A stretch of DNA of 64,000 nucleotides, from assembly GCA_021730985.1 (NCBI GenBank), contig JAKFYI010000010.1, positions 1-64,000 of the forward strand, read 5' to 3'. Positions within the stretch are counted from its first letter, which is position 1. Each line of letters begins with the position of its first letter. The notes under the pieces are model-generated. The model saw only the letters and a program-made list of their open reading frames with translations. It did no database searches and was not told where the DNA came from. The position numbers were made by a program, and so were the translations under genes. This document shows positions 61,426 to 64,000 of this stretch, piece after piece. The stretch is from Hyphomicrobiales bacterium. GTDB lineage: Bacteria > Pseudomonadota > Alphaproteobacteria > Rhizobiales > Xanthobacteraceae.

Positions 61426-62139
61426 ATGAAATTCCCCACTCCTCTCATCCCTGCCACGCTCGTCAAACGCTACAAGCGCTTCCTCGCCGACGTAGTGCTG
61501 CCCGATGGCAGCACCATCACCGCGCACGTCGCCAATCCCGGCGCGATGACCGGGCTCGCCGCGCCCGGCGCACGGGTGTGGCTCTCCAAGTCCGACAGCA
61601 AGACCCGCAAGCTCGCGCATAGCTGGGAGCTGATCGAGGTCGATTTCGGCACCGGCACCGAGCTGGTCGGCGTCAACACCGCGCATCCGAACCCGCTGGT
61701 TGGCGCGGCATTGGCCGCGGGCACCATTCCCGAACTTGCGGGCTACGCCGGCATTCGCCGCGAGGTGAAGTACGGCAAGAACTCTCGGATCGACTTCCTG
61801 CTGGAGGATCCGAAGCGGCCGTCCTGCTACGTCGAGATCAAGAACGTGCACTTGATGCGCAAGACGGGACTTGCCGAATTTCCCGACGCCAAGACTGAGC
61901 GAGGCGCCAAGCATCTCGAAGAACTGGGCGATATGGTGGAGGCCGGCCACCGTGCCGTGATGCTCTATCTGATCCAGATCGGCTCGGCGACGCGCTTCGC
62001 GCTCGCCCGCGACATCGATCCGAAATACGCGATCGCGTTCGACCGCGCCAGTACTCGCGGCGTCGAGGCCATCGCGTATCGTTGCACGATCGAATGCGGC
62101 GGCATCGAGATTGCGGCGCCTGTTGCGATTGTCGGCTAG
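61426..62139 (+). CDS. sfsA: Sugar fermentation stimulation protein SfsA
   Basis: A 237-residue protein of the SfsA family: [34 protein letters not shown] at the N-terminus (OB-like region with the TAHVANPG motif) and [24 protein letters not shown] with the conserved Asp and Glu-x-Lys of a nuclease-like core. It binds DNA and its physiological role is unclear. Normal length. It follows the DenD-like gene by 21 bp and precedes the CoA-transferase gene by 9 bp, so the three may share a transcript. Confidence 0.93.
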   Translation: MKFPTPLIPATLVKRYKRFLADVVLPDGSTITAHVANPGAMTGLAAPGARVWLSKSDSKTRKLAHSWELIEVDFGTGTELVGVNTAHPNPLVGAALAAGTIPELAGYAGIRREVKYGKNSRIDFLLEDPKRPSCYVEIKNVHLMRKTGLAEFPDAKTERGAKHLEELGDMVEAGHRAVMLYLIQIGSATRFALARDIDPKYAIAFDRASTRGVEAIAYRCTIECGGIEIAAPVAIVG

Positions 62140-62148
62140 ACTGAACCC

Positions 62149-63366
62149 ATGGCAAAGCCACCGATCCAATTCGACGCCACGGCGACGGGCCCGCTCACCG
62201 GCATCCGCGTGCTCGACATGTCGCGCCTCGTCGCCGGTAACATGCTGACGCTTCAACTCGGCGACTTCGGTGCGGACGTCATCAAGATCGAGCCGCCGGA
62301 AGGCGATCCGTTGCGCGACTGGAAGGACGACGGCAAATCGCTGCACTGGAAGACCTACTGCCGCAACAAGCGCTCCATCGTTCTCAATCTGCGAAACGAG
62401 GCGGCAAAGGACGCGCTCAAGAAGCTCGCCGCCAGCGCCGACGTGCTGATCGAGAACTACCGGCCCGGCACGCTGGAGGAAATGGCGCTCGGGCCCGACG
62501 TGCTGCACCGGGTCAATCCCGATCTCATCATCGTGCGCGTTTCAGGCTTCGGTCAGACCGGACCCTACGCACCGCATCCCGGCTTCGGCACACTGGTCGA
62601 GGCGATGAGCGGCTTCGCCTCGCGCACCGGATTTCCAGATCGCGAGCCGGTGCTGCCGCCGCTCGCGCTGGCCGACATGATGGCGGGACTGTATGGCGCG
62701 TTCGCCACCGTCACCGCGTTGCGCGCAAGAGAACAAGGCATCACAAAAGGCCAGGTGATCGATCTCTCGCTGCTGGAATCGGTCTTCTCGGTGCTCGGAC
62801 CGGAGGCCGGCATCTACGCCGTCACCGGCAAGGTCAAGGAGCGCTCGGGCAGCGCGTCGAACACCTCGTCGCCGCGCAACGTGTACCGCTGCTCGGACGG
62901 GCAATACATCGCGGTGTCCGCCTCGATCCAGGCAATGGCGAAGCGGCTGTTCGGCGTGATCGGCAAGCCGGAGATGATCGAGGACCCGCGCTTTCGCAGC
63001 AACACCGACCGCGTCAAGAACCGCACGCTGGTGGATTCCGAGGTCGGCGCCTGGTTCGCCGCCAAGACCCGCGAGCAGGCGCTACGCATCATGCGCGAGG
63101 CGAGCGTCACGGTCGGCCCGGTGTATTCCATCGCCGATGCGGTGAAGGACGAGCATTTTCGCGAACGCGGCATCATCGTCGATGTGGAAGATCGCGAGCT
63201 CGGCGCGCTGCCGATGCACAACATCCTGCCGCGATTGTCAGCCACGCCCGGAGTCTGGCAAAGGCCGGCGCCGGATTTGGGCGAGCACACGGATGCGTTG
63301 TTGAAAGAGGCCGGCTTTAGCGCGGACGAGATCGCGCGATTGAGGAAAGACGGCGCGGTGGCTTAG
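62149..63366 (+). CDS. CaiB/BaiF (family III) CoA-transferase
   Basis: A 405-residue CoA-transferase. GPLTGIRVLDMSRLVAGNMLTLQLGDFGADVIKIEPPEGDPLRDW is the N-terminal signature, and the catalytic Asp is in PPLALADMMAGLYGA. Members interlock as dimers and move CoA between carboxylic acids (for example formyl, oxalyl or carnitine-CoA types). The substrate is unknown; a dicarboxylate or branched acid would fit the catabolic surroundings. It is 9 bp after sfsA on the same strand. A large palindrome follows the stop. Confidence 0.92.
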   Translation: MAKPPIQFDATATGPLTGIRVLDMSRLVAGNMLTLQLGDFGADVIKIEPPEGDPLRDWKDDGKSLHWKTYCRNKRSIVLNLRNEAAKDALKKLAASADVLIENYRPGTLEEMALGPDVLHRVNPDLIIVRVSGFGQTGPYAPHPGFGTLVEAMSGFASRTGFPDREPVLPPLALADMMAGLYGAFATVTALRAREQGITKGQVIDLSLLESVFSVLGPEAGIYAVTGKVKERSGSASNTSSPRNVYRCSDGQYIAVSASIQAMAKRLFGVIGKPEMIEDPRFRSNTDRVKNRTLVDSEVGAWFAAKTREQALRIMREASVTVGPVYSIADAVKDEHFRERGIIVDVEDRELGALPMHNILPRLSATPGVWQRPAPDLGEHTDALLKEAGFSADEIARLRKDGAVA

Positions 63367-63389
63367 CCATCTCGCCACTTGCTCCGTTC

Positions 63390-63534
63390 ACCTCGCCCCG
63401 CTTGCGGGGAGAGGTCGGCCCGCCGGAGCTTTAGCGGAGGCGGGTCGGGTGAGGGGGACTCTCGATAGAGATCGCTCTTGGATATTCCCCCTCACCCCAC
63501 CCCTCTCCCCGCAAGCGGGGAGAGGGGGTGAGAG
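63390..63534. repeat. Intergenic palindrome, family D
   Basis: A long inverted repeat: ACCTCGCCCCGCTTGCGGGG near the left end and CTCTCCCCGCAAGCGGGGAG near the right, with inner GTCGGGTGAGGGGG opposite CCCCCTCACCCC. Only one copy is in the window. It lies between convergent genes (CoA-transferase and pirin). Confidence 0.85.
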
Positions 63535-63552
63535 ATCGGCACGCTCGTCACA

Positions 63553-64000
63553 TCAATTCCTGATGAACGTGCCGTCTCGTAACTCGGCCACCGCCTGCCG
63601 CAGTTCGGCCTGCGTGTTCATCACGATCGGCCCGTGCCAGGCGACCGGCTCCTGGATCGGCTTGCCGGACACCAGCAGGAAGCGCACGCCCTGCTCGCCC
63701 GCCTGCACCGTCACCTCGTCGCCGGAGTCGAACAGCACCAGCGAGCGGTCGCCCGCCTTCTCGCGCACCACGATCTCCTGGCCGGCGATCTCCTTCTCGA
63801 CCAGCACGCCGAACGGCTGCGACGAGCCGGAGAACGTGCCCGAGCCTTCGAACACATAGGCGAAGGCGTGCCGCTCGGTCTCGACCTTTAGCGTCTTGCG
63901 CTGACCGGCCGGGACGAACACGTCGATGTAGCGCGGATCGGCGGCGACGCCTTCGACCGGGCCTTTCCGGCCCCAGAATTCGCCGGTGATGACGCGCACC
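63553..64000 (-). CDS. Pirin-family protein, C-terminal part (cut by window edge)
   Basis: About 149 C-terminal residues of a pirin are seen; the N-terminus with the metal-binding cupin lies beyond the right edge. The part present is the second cupin half: DPRYIDVFVPAGQRKTLKVETERHAFAYVFEGSGTF and VRFLLVSGKPIQEPVAWHGPIVMNTQAELRQAV, a strong Pirin_C match ending in DGTFIRN. Pirins are iron-binding quercetinase-like or regulatory proteins. Whether an earlier internal GTG at 63999 is used cannot be told, since the frame continues to the edge. Confidence 0.9.
   Translation of the reverse strand, partial: VRVITGEFWGRKGPVEGVAADPRYIDVFVPAGQRKTLKVETERHAFAYVFEGSGTFSGSSQPFGVLVEKEIAGQEIVVREKAGDRSLVLFDSGDEVTVQAGEQGVRFLLVSGKPIQEPVAWHGPIVMNTQAELRQAVAELRDGTFIRN

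Noticed and set aside
1-64000. tRNA, rRNA and replication-origin signals
   Set aside because: No cloverleaf-like segment with a T-loop consensus, no rRNA sequence and no cluster of DnaA-box-like sites was noticed on either strand by eye.

Overview
The window looks like a chromosomal segment of a GC-rich alphaproteobacterium of the order Hyphomicrobiales (Rhizobiales), closest in style to Bradyrhizobium and Xanthobacteraceae relatives. The main reasons are the block chvI-chvG-hprK-EIIA(Man)-ptsH-ahcY with pckA nearby, the short alphaproteobacterial form of HprK, a DUF2865 protein, several orphan Bug-type binding proteins, and many intergenic palindromes of the kind common in that order. No rRNA, tRNA or CRISPR array was seen. 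This placement is by gene content only.

Layout. 1-9.4 kb: a RidA protein, a DUF2865 protein, an FAD oxidoreductase, pckA, a tandem pair of esterase-713-like hydrolases, an ABC binding protein, a secreted hypothetical protein and a HugZ-like protein. 9.6-15.2 kb: the ChvI/ChvG envelope and acid-stress two-component system in one run with HprK, EIIA and HPr (a regulatory PTS), followed by ahcY behind a palindromic operator. 15.2-18.2 kb: an apparent insertion at the 3' end of ahcY. It carries one large gene, TIR - STAND NTPase - five 40-residue TPR units, which has the architecture of an NLR-like anti-phage sensor. It is flanked by two copies of the last 138 bp of ahcY. 18.3-28.8 kb: a permuted papain-like hydrolase, a Bug protein, lepA, a cupredoxin, a six-Cys peptide, two L,D-transpeptidases with MepA, a TauE/SafE exporter, a Yip1 protein and a GMC oxidoreductase.

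29-36.3 kb holds two uptake systems: molybdate (a ModE-type regulator, modA, modB and a short modC) and a BtuFCD-like corrinoid or siderophore system with two binding-protein genes. 36.4-45.8 kb has an NMT1-like binding protein, a Bug protein, two cation/proton antiporters of different families, a BKACE enzyme, a DMT permease and an MscS channel. 45.9-64 kb is mostly catabolic: a KdgD-like dehydratase, an IlvD/Edd sugar-acid dehydratase, a complete TRAP transporter, an alpha-hydroxy-acid oxidase, a PEP-mutase-family enzyme in an overlapping run with GNAT and MFS genes, a DenD-like dehydrogenase, SfsA, a CoA-transferase, and a pirin gene cut by the right edge. Together these suggest import and breakdown of sugar acids and hydroxy acids, with pckA serving gluconeogenesis.

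At least six families of intergenic palindromes are visible, four of them in two or more copies. Several have been built into gene expression signals: one supplies the last codons and stop of the mscS-like gene, three overlap the likely start codons of downstream genes, and one sits inside the mod operon just before modB. The strongest unusual item is the TIR-STAND insertion in ahcY.
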